Shown here piece by piece: positions 63,765 to 64,000 of a stretch of DNA of 64,000 bases (positions are counted from its first letter, which is position 1; each line of letters starts with the position of its first letter). Below the pieces are notes generated by a model. The model made no database searches, was not told the DNA's origin, and saw only the letters and a list, made by a program, of their open reading frames with translations. The DNA comes from Candidula unifasciata (Eukaryota > Mollusca > Gastropoda > Stylommatophora > Geomitridae). Location of the stretch: contig CAJHNH020000228.1 in NCBI GenBank assembly GCA_905116865.2, forward strand, positions 226,001-290,000, in the 5' to 3' direction. The position numbers and the translations under genes were made by a program.

Positions 63765-64000
63765 AGTCACTACATCAGTTACAGTACACATGAATCATGT
63801 AGGTGCTACATCAGTTACAGTCCACAGGAATCATATAGGTGCTACATCAGTTACAGTCCACAGGAATCATGTAGATGCTACACCAGTTACAGTCCACATG
63901 AATCATATAGGTGCTACATCAGTTACAGTCCACAGGAATCATATAGGCACTACATCAGTTACAGTCCACAGGAATCATATAGGCGCTACATCAGTTACAG
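63765..64000. repeat. 36-bp minisatellite running off the right edge
   Basis: Over six units of CATCAGTTACAGTCCACAGG with AATCATATAGGTGCTA. It follows the candidate exon by about 70 bases. Confidence 0.95.

Overview
This is animal nuclear DNA, not microbial: there are GT-AG introns, a metazoan nuclear RNA helicase gene, LINE, SINE, LTR and hAT-type elements, and an extreme load of tandem repeats. The I/Nimb-like LINE and the general repeat character suggest a lophotrochozoan, perhaps a mollusc. That placement is an inference.

Left part (about 1-38,407, minus strand). I could assemble the N-terminal half of a DHX9 (RNA helicase A / maleless) orthologue from 12 small exons. The exons give 1,356 coding bases (452 codons) with no stop, compatible phases at every junction and GT-AG signals throughout. 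The order is: start codon at 38,369, dsRNA-binding domain 1, a linker, dsRNA-binding domain 2, the tryptophan-rich transactivation segment, the helicase Walker A motif ([10 protein letters not shown]) and the segment just after it. The rest of the helicase lies beyond the left edge.

Almost all of the remaining 37 kb is intron, and nearly every intron contains one or more minisatellites whose unit is private to that intron. In four introns the array sits at an intron end and each unit carries the splice signal of the neighbouring exon. Intron 10 has 53 units at an exact 34-bp period, starting at intron base +1 with GTGAGTAGG. Intron 8 has about 18 units of 30 bp starting at +1 with GTAAA. Intron 7 has 14 copies of the exon-8 acceptor plus its first exonic bases. 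Intron 5 repeats a TACTAAG branch-point-like motif and pyrimidine tract. This is the most unusual signal in the window.

Middle (38.4-53 kb). This stretch holds decayed mobile elements (antisense LINE pieces, a hAT-type 5' end with a BED-like finger, an LTR candidate with a nested SINE), microsatellites (ATAC, CTA triplets) and minisatellites. I could not identify the DHX9 promoter or any non-coding first exon with confidence.

Right part (53-64 kb, plus strand). A probable promoter with an NRF1-type site precedes a short first coding exon (53,104-53,154) of an unidentified gene. Downstream, an 80-bp minisatellite was invaded three times, by an LTR-like element, a 5'-truncated I-like LINE with RT, RNase H and a C-terminal zinc knuckle, and a second LTR-like element. 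Each insertion is flanked by a target-site duplication. Beyond are a dead RT fragment, two more minisatellites, a possible exon at 63,594-63,694, and a further array running off the right edge.
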